From Pyruvatibacter sp. (lineage in GTDB: Bacteria; Pseudomonadota; Alphaproteobacteria; CGMCC-115125), in the NCBI RefSeq assembly GCF_040219635.1, contig NZ_JAVJSC010000009.1, forward strand, positions 550,821 to 614,820: a DNA stretch of 64,000 bases, written 5' to 3'. The notes beneath the pieces were generated by a model that worked only from the letters and a program-made list of their open reading frames with translations, had not been told where the DNA came from and made no database searches. The translations under genes were made by a program, and so were the position numbers. Positions within the stretch are counted from its first letter, which is position 1. Each line of letters begins with the position of its first letter. This document shows positions 23,573 through 32,932 of this stretch, one piece after another.

Positions 23573-24184
23573 TTATGCGGTCTCCTCTTTGGGGAGATCC
23601 GTCTGGTCTTCTTTTTGGTGCGCCCGATGTGAAGACGGCTGGTCGCGTCCCCAGTGGCGCACTTCTGTTTCAAAAATCAGGTCCTTCAGGTCATCCATCC
23701 GCTGGGGATAGAGAATGCCATCCAGATGATCACACTCATGGCATACCACGCGGGCATGGAATCCACGCGCCTCACGCTCAATTGCTTCACCGTCCAGACC
23801 AACACCTGAATACTTGATACGGGTCGGCCGGGGAACCAGACCACGCATCCCTGGAACCGACAGGCAGCCTTCCCAGCCATAGGCGCGCTCATTGTCCAGA
23901 ACATCGATTCTGGGGTTGATGAGCACGGTCAGCGGCGCTGTGTGGTCAAACGCCTCGTCCGCCTCCATATCTTCGGGTCCGCGTTCCGGGGGTGCCTGAA
24001 ACACCACAATCCGCAGCGGCTCGTGCACCTGCGGTGCGGCAAGGCCTGCGCCATTGGCGTCGATCATGGTTTCCACCATATCCGCCACCAGGCTGCGGAT
24101 TTCGGCGGATTTTGGTTCTTTTACCGGCTCCGCTGCGCGCAACAGCACCGGGTGGCCCATACGGGCGATCTTTCGAATGGTCAT
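23573..24184 (-). CDS. def: peptide deformylase
   Basis: A protein of 203 residues. It removes the formyl group from nascent N-terminal methionine. The three active-site motifs are present: GAGLAAPQV, EGCLSVPG with the metal-ligand Cys, and HECDH with the two His ligands and catalytic Glu. It has a 20-residue polar C-terminal tail beyond the catalytic core. It is first of a probable two-gene operon with coq9. A type I or III deformylase cannot be told apart with certainty; the insertion PPERGPEDMEADEAF after the second strand is longer than in E. coli. Confidence 0.93.
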   Translation of the reverse strand: MTIRKIARMGHPVLLRAAEPVKEPKSAEIRSLVADMVETMIDANGAGLAAPQVHEPLRIVVFQAPPERGPEDMEADEAFDHTAPLTVLINPRIDVLDNERAYGWEGCLSVPGMRGLVPRPTRIKYSGVGLDGEAIEREARGFHARVVCHECDHLDGILYPQRMDDLKDLIFETEVRHWGRDQPSSHRAHQKEDQTDLPKEETA

Positions 24185-24460
24185 GTCTGATATATGGCCC
24201 TGCTACAGCCTCTCGAAAAGCCCTGCAATTTGGCACATCGTATATGCTGGGTGGTGGACAGACCCTCATGTTTTTGGTACTTACCGCCCCTCTGGAATGA
24301 CTGACGGCATATCCGGAACATCTGTTCGCGTGCCTGCATCCCCTTGCGAGATGCGCCGCTGCTGGTTCCGGTCCCGTCAAATCCTTGATTGTTTTCGCCG
24401 GTTTGCGCCCACACAGGCGGTGCGCTGCGGCAGATTTTTAGCTCGAAGGGAGCTGAGTGC

Positions 24461-24694
24461 GTGCAAGTTCTGGTTCGCGATAACAATGTTGATCAAGCGC
24501 TGCGTGCGCTGAAGAAAAAACTTCAGCGTGAAGGCGTGTTCCGTGAAATGAAACTGCGGAACTACTACGAAAAGCCGTCTGAAAAGCGCGCCCGCGAGAA
24601 GGCAGAAGCCATCCGCCGCGCCCGCAAGCTGGCCCGCAAGCGCGCTCAGCGTGAAGGTGGCCTTGCAGCACCCAAGAAGGCCCGCAAGCGCTAG
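24461..24694 (+). CDS. rpsU: 30S ribosomal protein S21
   Basis: A protein of 77 residues starting at a GTG at 24461, set by an AAGGGAG ribosome-binding site eight bases upstream and by the family N-terminus VQVLVRDNNVDQALRALKKK. The basic KLRNYYEKPSEKRAREKAEAIRRARKLARKRA segment is typical of S21. It is followed by two strong terminators. The 276 bases between it and def hold no recognised gene. Confidence 0.96.
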   Translation: MQVLVRDNNVDQALRALKKKLQREGVFREMKLRNYYEKPSEKRAREKAEAIRRARKLARKRAQREGGLAAPKKARKR

Positions 24695-24719
24695 ATCTCA
24701 GCGCTGCATATACAATCAA

Positions 24720-24747
24720 CGCCTCCGGTTTTCCGGGGGCGTTTTTT
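24720..24747 (+). terminator. intrinsic terminator of rpsU
   Basis: A nine-pair stem (24720-24728 with 24733-24741, one G-U pair), TTTT loop and a run of six T at 24742-24747, 25 bases after the rpsU stop. Confidence 0.92.
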
Positions 24748-24785
24748 GTTGGGTGCCTGCCCCTTCTCCACGCATCGGCGGGAAA

Positions 24786-24820
24786 AACAAAAAAAGGCCG
24801 GAGCAACCGCTCCGGCCTTT
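24786..24820. terminator. bidirectional terminator between rpsU and pntB
   Basis: Perfect 12-base arms AAAGGCCGGAGC (24793-24804) and GCTCCGGCCTTT (24809-24820) with AACC loop, A-tract to the left and T-tract to the right. It ends the minus-strand pnt operon and backs up the rpsU terminator. Confidence 0.92.
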
Positions 24821-24847
24821 TATTTGTCAGCGTAACGCGCGTGAGGC

Positions 24848-26254
24848 TTACTTCATGCCTTTCACGATCTCTTCCACCATCTTCTTGGCGTCAGAGAACA
24901 GCATCATGGTGTTATCGCGGAAGAACAGTTCGTTTTCCACGCCCGCGTAGCCTGACCCCATGCCGCGCTTGATAAACAGCACCGTGGCCGCCTTTTCCAC
25001 ATCCAGCACCGGCATACCGAAAATCGGGCTGGCCGGGTCTGTCTTGGCGGAGGGGTTGGTCACGTCATTTGCGCCGATGACAAACGCCACGTCTGCCTGG
25101 GCAAACTCGGAGTTGATATCTTCAAGCTCAAACACTTCATCATAAGGAACGTTGGCTTCCGCGAGCAGCACGTTCATGTGGCCGGGCATACGGCCCGCCA
25201 CCGGGTGAATGGCGTATTTGACGTCCACGCCTTCAGCCTTGAGCACGTCCGCCATTTCACGCAGCGCATGTTGGGCCTGCGCCACTGCCATGCCGTAGCC
25301 CGGAACAATGATGACGGAGCCTGCGTTCTTCATGATGAAGGCCGCATCATCTGCTGAGCCCTGCTTGACGGGCCGGGTTTCAACCGCACCGCCCGCAGCC
25401 GCCGTTTCGCCGCCAAAGCCGCCCAGAATCACCGATATAAACGAGCGGTTCATGCCCTTACACATGATGTAGGACAGGATGGCACCGGACGAGCCCACCA
25501 GCGCGCCGGTAATAATCAGCGCCGTGTTTTCCAGCGTGAAGCCCAACGCCGCCGCTGCCCACCCCGAATACGAGTTAAGCATCGACACCACCACCGGCAT
25601 GTCAGCACCGCCGATGGGGATGATGAGCAGGAAGCCAATGATGAACGACAGCAGGGTAATGAACGCGAACGCCCCCACGGTCTGGTTGGCAGGATCAAGG
25701 CAAACGTAGATCACGCCGCCGACAATGGCCCCGGCAAGCGCAATGTTGATGAGATGGCGCGCAGGCAGAATGATCGGCGCACCGGACATGGTGCCCTGCA
25801 ATTTGGCGAAGGCAATGATCGAGCCGGAGAACGTGATGGCGCCGATCGCCACCCCAAGCCCCATTTCAATCAGGCTGACAATCTTGATATTGCCGGTGAC
25901 GCCGATGCCAAATGCCTCAGGCGACATGTAGGCCGCCCAGGCCACCAGCACCGCAGCCATACCCACCAAAGAGTGGAATGCGGCAACAAGCTGCGGCATA
26001 GCGGTCATCGCAATGCGGTTGGCAATGATCGCGCCAATACCGCCGCCCAGCACCACAGCGCCGATGATATACATCCACACTTCGCTGCTGGAGATGTCCT
26101 GACGCACAAGCGTGGTGGCAATGGCAATGGCCATGCCGACCATGCCGTAAAGGTTGCCCTGACGGGACGTTTCAGGGCTGGAGAGCCCACGAAGCGCCAT
26201 GATGAAAAGCACGCCCGAAACGAGATAGGCGAGTGCTGCGAGATTGGCAGACAT
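24848..26254 (-). CDS. pntB: NAD(P) transhydrogenase subunit beta
   Basis: A protein of 468 residues. It carries about nine membrane helices of the proton-translocating domain II and the C-terminal NADP-binding domain III. Domain III motifs: VIIVPGYGMAVAQAQHALREM, YAIHPVAGRMPGHMNVLLAEANVPYD, VIGANDVTNPSAKTDPASPIFGMPVLDV and KRGMGSGYAGVENELFF. The enzyme uses the proton gradient to reduce NADP with NADH. It is third in a pntAA-pntAB-pntB operon, the split arrangement known from Rhodospirillum rubrum. Confidence 0.97.
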   Translation of the reverse strand: MSANLAALAYLVSGVLFIMALRGLSSPETSRQGNLYGMVGMAIAIATTLVRQDISSSEVWMYIIGAVVLGGGIGAIIANRIAMTAMPQLVAAFHSLVGMAAVLVAWAAYMSPEAFGIGVTGNIKIVSLIEMGLGVAIGAITFSGSIIAFAKLQGTMSGAPIILPARHLINIALAGAIVGGVIYVCLDPANQTVGAFAFITLLSFIIGFLLIIPIGGADMPVVVSMLNSYSGWAAAALGFTLENTALIITGALVGSSGAILSYIMCKGMNRSFISVILGGFGGETAAAGGAVETRPVKQGSADDAAFIMKNAGSVIIVPGYGMAVAQAQHALREMADVLKAEGVDVKYAIHPVAGRMPGHMNVLLAEANVPYDEVFELEDINSEFAQADVAFVIGANDVTNPSAKTDPASPIFGMPVLDVEKAATVLFIKRGMGSGYAGVENELFFRDNTMMLFSDAKKMVEEIVKGMK

Positions 26255-26268
26255 GTTTCAGCAGCCCC

Positions 26269-26583
26269 CTATTTCTTTTCTTTTTTCTTGTACATGGCAA
26301 GCATGCGCTGGGTGACGAGAAAGCCGCCAAAAATATTGACGCTCGCCAACACAACACCGGCAATGCCAAGCCAGCGCGAGAAACCCGCTGTTTCGGTTGC
26401 CGTTACATCCACTGCCACCGCGATGAGCGCGCCGACGATGATCACCGACGACACCGCATTGGTGACTGACATCAAAGGCGTGTGCAGTGCGGGCGTAACG
26501 CTCCACACCACGTAGTAGCCAACGAAAATCGCGAGAACGAAAATCGCCAGCCGGAAGATGAAGGGATCAATTGCAGCTTCCAT
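26269..26583 (-). CDS. pntAB: NAD(P) transhydrogenase subunit alpha, membrane part
   Basis: A protein of 104 residues with about three membrane helices (FIFRLAIFVLAIFVGYYVVWSV, VSSVIIVGALIAVAV, WLGIAGVVLASVNIFGGFLVTQRML). It is the separate membrane segment that is fused to the alpha subunit in E. coli. Its ATG shares one base with the pntAA stop (TGATG), and pntB begins 14 bases after it, so the operon is translationally coupled. Confidence 0.95.
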   Translation of the reverse strand: MEAAIDPFIFRLAIFVLAIFVGYYVVWSVTPALHTPLMSVTNAVSSVIIVGALIAVAVDVTATETAGFSRWLGIAGVVLASVNIFGGFLVTQRMLAMYKKKEKK

Positions 26584-27722
26584 CAGGCGGCTCCTCCTGT
26601 AAGCGCCGGGTGCACCACCTTGCCATCTTTCGAGATCAGCGTGCCGGTGATGATTTCGTCTTCCCAGTCGATGGTGAGCGCGCCCGTTTCCTTGTCAACG
26701 AGCGGCGTAATAAAATTGAGCAGGTTTTTGGCGTACAGCGCTGACGCATCATCTGCCACACGACCCGGCACATTGCGGTGCCCCATGATCTTGACGCCGT
26801 TGACCTCAACAATCTCGCCGGGCTTCGATAGCGGGCAGTTGCCGCCTGCTTCGACCGCAAGATCAACAATGATCGACCCCGGCTTCATGCTGTGCACCAT
26901 TTCCTCGGTCACAAGCACAGGTGCCGGACGGCCGGGAATGAGCGCTGTCGTAATCACAATGTCCTGCTTGGCAATGGTCTCGGCCACAAGGGCTGCCTGA
27001 CGCTTCTTGTAGTCCTCGCTCATTTCCTTGGCATAGCCCGCAGCGGTTTCGCCGGTGTCGCCCTCGTCCGGCTCCACCATCACGAACTTGCCGCCCAGAC
27101 TTTGCACCTGCTCGGCCGCCGCAGCGCGCACATCAGTGGCGGATACAATGGCACCCAGACGCTTGGCGGTGGCGATAGCCTGCAGGCCCGCAACGCCGGC
27201 CCCCATCACAAATACGCGCGCGGGCGCAACAGTGCCTGCCGCTGTCATCATCATGGGAAAAGCGCGGGTGAACAGTTCAGCGGCGTCAATCACCGCCTTG
27301 TAGCCTGCAAGGTTTGACTGCGACGACAAAACATCCATGGACTGCGCCCGGGTGATACGCGGCATCAGCTCCATAGCGAAGGACGTGATGCCGGCTGCCG
27401 CCAGCGCATCATTCGTGTCTTTGCTCTGCATCGGGTTCAGCATGGCGGCCAGAATGGCACCGCGCTTCATTTTGGCGATTTCGCCCGCGTCCGGTCCGCG
27501 CACTTTGAACACAATGTCGGCATCGCCGAGCGCTGCTGCCGCATCCGCTGCGATGGTTGCGCCGGCCTCTTGAAACTGGGCATCAGACACAGAAGAGGCC
27601 AGGCCCGCGCCCGCCTCCACAACCACGTCAAAGCCAAGTGCTGTAAGTTTTTTCACCGTCTCCGGTGAGGCCGCAACGCGCGTTTCGTTGTCGCGTTGCT
27701 CCTTTGGGATAGCAAGCTTCAT
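26583..27722 (-). CDS. pntAA: NAD(P) transhydrogenase subunit alpha, NAD-binding part
   Basis: A protein of 379 residues, soluble domain I. The start at 27722 (MKLAIPKEQRDNETRVAASPETV) is the family N-terminus and has a purine-rich site upstream; an upstream frame would add 27 residues without similarity. Key parts: the N-terminal alanine-dehydrogenase-like domain, the NAD-binding GAGVAGLQAIATAKRLGA with ATDVR, and the mobile loop near EDYKKRQ. It lacks the membrane helices, which are encoded by the next gene. Confidence 0.96.
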   Translation of the reverse strand: MKLAIPKEQRDNETRVAASPETVKKLTALGFDVVVEAGAGLASSVSDAQFQEAGATIAADAAAALGDADIVFKVRGPDAGEIAKMKRGAILAAMLNPMQSKDTNDALAAAGITSFAMELMPRITRAQSMDVLSSQSNLAGYKAVIDAAELFTRAFPMMMTAAGTVAPARVFVMGAGVAGLQAIATAKRLGAIVSATDVRAAAAEQVQSLGGKFVMVEPDEGDTGETAAGYAKEMSEDYKKRQAALVAETIAKQDIVITTALIPGRPAPVLVTEEMVHSMKPGSIIVDLAVEAGGNCPLSKPGEIVEVNGVKIMGHRNVPGRVADDASALYAKNLLNFITPLVDKETGALTIDWEDEIITGTLISKDGKVVHPALTGGAA

Positions 27723-27821
27723 GCGTTCTCCGCCCCCTGGTAGAATGGGCCCTGTTTGTTGGTGAGCCTTGGATGTCGTGAGTGTGCGATGGGTGACCGA
27801 CAATGATGGGGTCAGCGTTGG

Positions 27822-27983
27822 CTAGACCAGAAAAATACCCATCAGCACGAGGATGGCCACAACAGCAATGGTGCCCCATTTGGTCGCGGCGACGAAGCCG
27901 TCCCAAGTGCCCAGATGCTCCTCGGCCTCCATTTCCTTGCCCCATGCATCGGCATCAAGCGCTTCGTTTTTGGCGTCAGACAT
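27822..27983 (-). CDS. aa3-type cytochrome c oxidase subunit IV
   Basis: A protein of 53 residues from the ATG at 27983 with an AAGGGAG site nine bases upstream. It matches the small bacterial aa3 oxidase subunit IV family: a polar N-terminus, HLGTWDGFVAATKW just before a single membrane helix (TIAVVAILVLMGIFLV) that ends the protein. It sits 99 bases upstream of pntAA on the same strand, a common alphaproteobacterial arrangement. The main oxidase subunits are not in the window. Confidence 0.85.
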   Translation of the reverse strand: MSDAKNEALDADAWGKEMEAEEHLGTWDGFVAATKWGTIAVVAILVLMGIFLV

Positions 27984-28062
27984 GCGCCCCATCTCCCTTG
28001 GCAAAGTCGTAAAGTTGACGCGGACTATAGGCGCTGGACCGGCATGACGGCAAGCAGCGACC

Positions 28063-28557
28063 TTAGCTGCGTCGCATATCGAGAAGTGGCGATGTGCCGG
28101 GACGTTCGCCAAGCACCTTGAACAGCCCGGTCCCGGTCATGACGGCGCGGCTGTCTGGCCCGTCAGGCCGGTTGCCCCCCACCCAGATAGCCCCGCGCAC
28201 CGACACAAAATCGTCTGTATGGCCGGTAACCACTGCATTGCCCTGCACAAACTCGCCCAGATTTGCCCCTGATACAAAATCCGTGACCAGCCTCACCGTG
28301 ACCCAGAAGCGATGCATTTCGTAGGTAACCGCCGATCCGAATGCCATGTCGGCGAATGCCATGAGCATCCCGCCGTGGCAGTTGTCAAAACCGTTGGTGT
28401 GCCGCGCACCCACCAAAAAGCCGCGCGCCCAGGTGCCGTCATCGCTGAAGCGCTGATAGATCGGCCCCACCTGATTGCCAAAGCCGCCGCGCCATTTGGC
28501 GATGACAAAACCATCCGGCACGCCCTCTTCAGGCTCATTCACGGGTTCATTCGACAT
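28063..28557 (-). CDS. PaaI-type hotdog-fold acyl-CoA thioesterase
   Basis: A protein of 164 residues from the ATG at 28557 (MSNEPVNEPEEG); longer frames overlap the upstream kinase gene. The hotdog motif is HTNGFDNCHGGMLMAFADMAFG, where the conserved His-Gly-Gly and Asp positions contribute to the active site of PaaI/YdiI-type thioesterases. VTVRLVTDFVSGANLGEFVQGNAVV is the following strand. It probably hydrolyses medium or aromatic acyl-CoA esters. It is 52 bases downstream of the kinase gene on the same strand. Confidence 0.82.
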   Translation of the reverse strand: MSNEPVNEPEEGVPDGFVIAKWRGGFGNQVGPIYQRFSDDGTWARGFLVGARHTNGFDNCHGGMLMAFADMAFGSAVTYEMHRFWVTVRLVTDFVSGANLGEFVQGNAVVTGHTDDFVSVRGAIWVGGNRPDGPDSRAVMTGTGLFKVLGERPGTSPLLDMRRS

Positions 28558-28609
28558 GGCGGGATCAATAGTCGGATTGTGTGCGCTTGCAAAGGGCCAG
28601 GTGTCAGAG

Positions 28610-29989
28610 TCAGGCGTCCTGGCCCAGCGACAGCCCGTTGGCCTCAAGCGCTGCGTGCTGGCGCGCCGCCAACACATCGTGGTCGAAGGCGTCAATCTCG
28701 GCGTTGAACAGATCATGAAAGTTCAGTTCCGCAGCAAGATGCAAAAACACTCCACCCAGGCCGATAGCCGCACGGTCCATGAACACGAACTCGCGCGGTG
28801 GCGTCACCGGCCCGTGTTTCTTGAGGGCCGCATGTACCCTGGCCGCTTCTTCGCGGCCATATTTCCCCGGTGAAATGCCGTCGGCAATCGTCCGCACACG
28901 GTCATCAAGCAGCGGCCCATAGATGAAGCCCGCCCAGATATTGAGCACATCCACCAGTTCATCATTGAGCTTCTTGAAGCCCCAGCTTTCGTAAGCCGCC
29001 CGCACACGGTCGCGGTCATTTGTCTTGAGGCCCTGATACAGCTCCACAACGCCGGTCACGAAGGACGGCGGAAACTTTCTGATACAGCCATAATCCAGAA
29101 GATTGATTCCATCATCATCACGCACCGTGTAATTGCCAAGATGCGGGTCGCCGTGAATCACACCGTAGTGGCTGAACGGGTGCCACCACGCCCTGAACAT
29201 GGCGGTAGCAATGGCGTTTCGGGTTTCAAGCGGCGCATCGCGCGAGGCCAGCAGCGGCGCGCCATCCAGCCACGTCATGGCCAGCAGACGCTTGGTCGAA
29301 AGCTCGCCAACCACATCGGGCACGCGAACCGTGGCGTCATCGGCCAACATCTGTTGATACAGCGCGATGTGCCGGGCTTCCAGGGTGTAGTCCAGTTCCT
29401 CACGCAGACGCGCGCCAATTTCCCTGGCCATCTGGCGGGTATCGATCACCCCGTCAATGCGACGCTGTATGGCAAACACCATGTCAAGCTGGGTGAGGTC
29501 AGCCTCCACAGCTGACTGCATATCGGGGTATTGCAGCTTGCAGGCAATCGACTGCCCGTCGAGCGTTGTTGCCCGGTGGACCTGACCCAGCGAGGCCGCA
29601 GCAGCAGCGTCACGCTCAAACGATGAAAACCTCTTTTGCCAGTCACGGCCAAGCTCAGACGCCATGCGACGCTTGACGAACGGCCACCCCATGGGCGGGG
29701 CGTTGGCCTGCAACTGCGCAAGCTCCACCGCATAGTCTTCGGGAATAGCATCAGGAATGGTGGCGAGCATCTGCGCCACCTTCATGATCGGGCCTTTCAT
29801 GCCGCCCAGCGCGTTGCGCAGTTCTGCGGCCATGGCGGCATCGTCTATGTCGCGGCCCAGCAGACGTGCCCCGGCCATGCGCGCGGCAATGCCGCCCACA
29901 CCGCCGCCGACTTTGGCGTAGCGTTTGGCGCGGCCCGACAGGCGGTTTTCTTCTGACGGGGCGGCACCTGGAGGAAGGTCATCATCCAT
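28610..29989 (-). CDS. ABC1/AarF/UbiB-family atypical kinase
   Basis: A protein of 459 residues of the UbiB/ADCK family, which supports ubiquinone synthesis through ATPase activity. Recognisable parts: the signature helix MKGPIMKVAQML, the alanine-rich loop AAAASLGQVHRA, the ATP lysine in IACKLQYP, the catalytic loop VIHGDPHLGNY and the metal-binding LLDYG. The usual KxGQ motif reads KVAQ here, a Gly-to-Ala change I associate with one alphaproteobacterial subfamily. There are no C-terminal membrane helices as in E. coli UbiB. It starts four bases after the pepF stop. Confidence 0.88.
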   Translation of the reverse strand: MDDDLPPGAAPSEENRLSGRAKRYAKVGGGVGGIAARMAGARLLGRDIDDAAMAAELRNALGGMKGPIMKVAQMLATIPDAIPEDYAVELAQLQANAPPMGWPFVKRRMASELGRDWQKRFSSFERDAAAAASLGQVHRATTLDGQSIACKLQYPDMQSAVEADLTQLDMVFAIQRRIDGVIDTRQMAREIGARLREELDYTLEARHIALYQQMLADDATVRVPDVVGELSTKRLLAMTWLDGAPLLASRDAPLETRNAIATAMFRAWWHPFSHYGVIHGDPHLGNYTVRDDDGINLLDYGCIRKFPPSFVTGVVELYQGLKTNDRDRVRAAYESWGFKKLNDELVDVLNIWAGFIYGPLLDDRVRTIADGISPGKYGREEAARVHAALKKHGPVTPPREFVFMDRAAIGLGGVFLHLAAELNFHDLFNAEIDAFDHDVLAARQHAALEANGLSLGQDA

Positions 29990-29993
29990 GGGT

Positions 29994-31886
29994 TTACGCT
30001 ACCAGACCTTCCAGCTCATCAATCAGGCCTTCGATGACTGCAAGACCCCCCGCCCAAAACGCCGGGTCGCGCGCATCCAGCCCGAATGGTGCCAGCAATT
30101 CGGAGTGATGTTTCGTGCCACCCGCGCGCAGCATATTGAGATAAGCGCTGGCAAAGTCAGGGTGCCCATCCTGATAAACCCGGTACAGCGAGTTCACCAG
30201 ACAATCGCCGAATGCATAGGCGTACACATAGAATGGCGAATGAATGAAGTGCGGGATATAACACCAGAAATTTTCGTAGCCCTCGTTCAGCGTGACGGCG
30301 GGGCCAAGGCTCTTTGCCTGCACGTCCATCCAGATGCGGCCAATGTCGTCTGACGTGAGCTCGCCCTCGCGGCGCGACAGATGCACCTCGCGTTCAAACA
30401 TGTAAAACGCCGTCTGCCGCACCACCGTGTTGATCATATCCTCGACTTTTGAGGCCAGCATGGCGCGATGTGCGGTTTTATCCGGCGCATCCGCCAGTAG
30501 CGCACGGAATGTCAGCATCTCGCCGAAGACAGACGCCGTTTCTGCGAGCGTCAGGGGGGTCTGTGACAACAACTGGCCCTGCGGTGCGGCAAGCACCTGA
30601 TGCACGCCGTGCCCTAACTCATGGGCAAGGGTCATCACGTCGCGCAGCTTGCCTTGATAGTTGAGCAGCAAATACGGGTGTGCGCTCGGCACGGTGGGGT
30701 GCGCAAAAGCGCCCGGTGCCTTGCCCGGCCTGATCTGCGCATCAATCCACCCGGTGCCGAAAAACTTTTCGCCGATGGCCGCAAGATCCGGCGAGAAACC
30801 ACGATAGGCCTTCAGCACCGTGTCGCGCGCCGTATCCCAATTCAGCTTTGACGTATCCGCGTCAGGCAATGGCGCGTTGCGGTCCCAGTAGTTGAGCGTT
30901 TCAACGCCGAGCATCCGCGCCTTGAGGCCATAGTAGCGGTGCGACACGTCGGCAAACTTCTGCTCGACCGCTGCCGCCAGCGCGTTCACTACTTCAGGCT
31001 CAACCTGATTGGACAGGTGACGGGCCTGCGCCACGTCTGTGTAACCGCGCCAACGGTCTTCGGTTTCCTTGTCCTTGGCCAGCGTATTTGTAATGAGGGT
31101 GAACGTGCTGATGGATTTTTCAAAGGTCGTCGCAAGCGCCCGCGCGCCGGTGGCGCGCCGCTCAGGGTCGGCATCGGCCAGAAGGTTGAGCGCGGGCTCA
31201 ATGGCCAGGGGTTTGCCGTCGATGTCGAAGCGCAGCCCGGCCATGGTTTCATCAAACAGCCGGTTCCAGGCGGCCGCACCCGTTACACGCTTTTCCAGCA
31301 GCAGTTTTTCCAGGTCATCATTCAACTGGTACGGTCGCCATGCCCGCGCATTAACAAGCCACGGTCGATAGCGCGCCAGTGCTTCGCTGGTGCCATAGGC
31401 GGCCTCCAGCGCATCGTCCTCAAGTCTGTTGAGATCGAGCGTGAAAAACAGGATACGACTGCTGATCGCTGTCAGCTTCTCCTGCACATCACCATAAAAC
31501 TTGGCGTAGGCAGGTTTGCTGGTATCGGTCGCATAGATGAGACCGGCAAACGATGCAATTCGGCCCATCCGCTCGTCCAACGCTTCGTAGTCAGCCATCG
31601 CGCGCGCCAGCAGGCGTGCACCTGCCTCAACGTCGCCGTCATGTGAAAGGCTGTCTGCGACCCTGCCCTCATAGCTCGCGGCAAATGCCTCTGCCTGCGC
31701 CCGTGCAGCTTCTATGTCTGCAAGAGCCGCCGCACGACCGGCAAACCCGCCGTCTTTTTCGTCAGCGGACTGCGCTGAATACAGGTCGCTGAGATCCCAG
31801 GTCGGCAAATCGGCATCGGTATCCGCAGCAGATGACAACGAGCCATCGGGCAGAGCGGGACGGGGAAGACGTAAAAAGGCAGTCAT
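29994..31886 (-). CDS. pepF: M3-family oligoendopeptidase F-type metallopeptidase
   Basis: A protein of 630 residues. It is a cytosolic zinc peptidase that cuts short peptides. The catalytic motif is LAHELGHGVHQVLA (His, Glu, His) with the third ligand Glu downstream in LAETASVFGEM. The N-terminal helical oligo_F region begins with PTWDLSDLYSA. The ATG at 31886 was chosen; a longer frame to 31976 adds an arginine-rich stretch without family similarity. It heads a probable operon with the UbiB-like kinase. Confidence 0.93.
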   Translation of the reverse strand: MTAFLRLPRPALPDGSLSSAADTDADLPTWDLSDLYSAQSADEKDGGFAGRAAALADIEAARAQAEAFAASYEGRVADSLSHDGDVEAGARLLARAMADYEALDERMGRIASFAGLIYATDTSKPAYAKFYGDVQEKLTAISSRILFFTLDLNRLEDDALEAAYGTSEALARYRPWLVNARAWRPYQLNDDLEKLLLEKRVTGAAAWNRLFDETMAGLRFDIDGKPLAIEPALNLLADADPERRATGARALATTFEKSISTFTLITNTLAKDKETEDRWRGYTDVAQARHLSNQVEPEVVNALAAAVEQKFADVSHRYYGLKARMLGVETLNYWDRNAPLPDADTSKLNWDTARDTVLKAYRGFSPDLAAIGEKFFGTGWIDAQIRPGKAPGAFAHPTVPSAHPYLLLNYQGKLRDVMTLAHELGHGVHQVLAAPQGQLLSQTPLTLAETASVFGEMLTFRALLADAPDKTAHRAMLASKVEDMINTVVRQTAFYMFEREVHLSRREGELTSDDIGRIWMDVQAKSLGPAVTLNEGYENFWCYIPHFIHSPFYVYAYAFGDCLVNSLYRVYQDGHPDFASAYLNMLRAGGTKHHSELLAPFGLDARDPAFWAGGLAVIEGLIDELEGLVA

Positions 31887-31981
31887 CAGAAAACTCACAA
31901 ACACGCCGCGAAACCGGCGACAGGGGCACGTTATCGGCACACCCCTAGATATTGGCCGTGCCCGCGCAAAAACCAAAGAAA

Positions 31982-32009
31982 AAGGGCCTGGCGATTAAGC
32001 CAGGCCCTT
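31982..32009 (-). terminator. intrinsic terminator of the OmpA lipoprotein gene
   Basis: Perfect 11-base arms AAGGGCCTGGC / GCCAGGCCCTT with a six-base loop, A-rich to the left so that the minus-strand RNA ends in U residues. It lies 51 bases after the lipoprotein stop. Confidence 0.9.
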
Positions 32010-32059
32010 CTTGTCTTTTGTGCGGCGGGATCAAACCCGCCGAGCTTCAAGAGCCGCGA

Positions 32060-32932
32060 CTAGCGGACCTCGATAACCGCACGGCGGTTAAGAGGCTCGC
32101 GGATGCCGTCACCTGTCGGTACAGCAGGCTCGCTCTCACCGCGGGCACCAACAGTGCCGACAGTGACGCCCTGTGCTGCCAGTGCGTTACCAACAGCATT
32201 GGCGCGGCGCTGAGACAGACCCTGGTTGTAAGCAGCCGAACCAGAGGTATCGGTGTGACCCACAACGTTAACAGTCGGGTTGTTGAACTCTTTCGTGAAG
32301 CTCGCCACTTCGTCGATCACTGCCATGGCAGCCGACGTGAGGTTGAACTTGTCGAAGCCGAAGTAGATCACAAAGTCCTGATCTGCTGCAGCAGCTTCGC
32401 ACTCGGTGAGGGCTTCATAGAAAGCGACCTTTTCAGAAGCCACACGCTCCGGCTGAACCGGACCGCCTGCGCCACCGAAGAAGGAACCATCAACACCAAG
32501 TTCGTTGTCAGAGGCCTGCTCGACCCAGCCGTCATAGTACCGCTGTGCCTTGGCGCAAGCGCAACCACGGTCATCACGACCGCCATTGTCCAGCGCTGCG
32601 ATCAGGCGGCCACGGGCCTCCTGAAGTTCGCCCAGTTCTGAATCGAGAACCTTACGACCGAAAGGAAGGCTGGCCGGATCAAACGGCGCAACCGGACCGC
32701 CAGCAAGCGCTGCACGACCTTTTTCGGCAAAAAGAACCGAGTGACGCCATTCACAGTCCACATAGACTTCTGACGTCGCACGATCCTGATACTCGGCCGC
32801 GAGGCACGAGTAGAAATCATCTCCAGCAATTTCCTGATCAAGGAAGCTTTCCACGTGGAAAGTCCCCCCCAGGCCGCAGCCTGCAAGACCAAAAAATGCC
32901 CCCACCGCAATAATCCGGGATAGCGTGTTCAT
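32060..32932 (-). CDS. OmpA-family outer-membrane lipoprotein
   Basis: A protein of 290 residues. The signal peptide ends in a lipobox LAGC at about residues 17-20, so the mature protein should be lipid-anchored. Residues about 20-165 are not recognised and contain several Cys (SCLA, DCEW, CACAK, TECEA) that may form disulfides. The C-terminal OmpA domain (about 185-290) is typical: VIYFGFDKFNLTSAAM, VNVVGHTDTSGSAAYNQGLSQRRANAV, then NRRAVIEVR. It should link outer membrane and peptidoglycan. Codon use is more biased than that of its neighbours, suggesting high expression. It is monocistronic with its own terminator. Confidence 0.92.
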   Translation of the reverse strand: MNTLSRIIAVGAFFGLAGCGLGGTFHVESFLDQEIAGDDFYSCLAAEYQDRATSEVYVDCEWRHSVLFAEKGRAALAGGPVAPFDPASLPFGRKVLDSELGELQEARGRLIAALDNGGRDDRGCACAKAQRYYDGWVEQASDNELGVDGSFFGGAGGPVQPERVASEKVAFYEALTECEAAAADQDFVIYFGFDKFNLTSAAMAVIDEVASFTKEFNNPTVNVVGHTDTSGSAAYNQGLSQRRANAVGNALAAQGVTVGTVGARGESEPAVPTGDGIREPLNRRAVIEVR

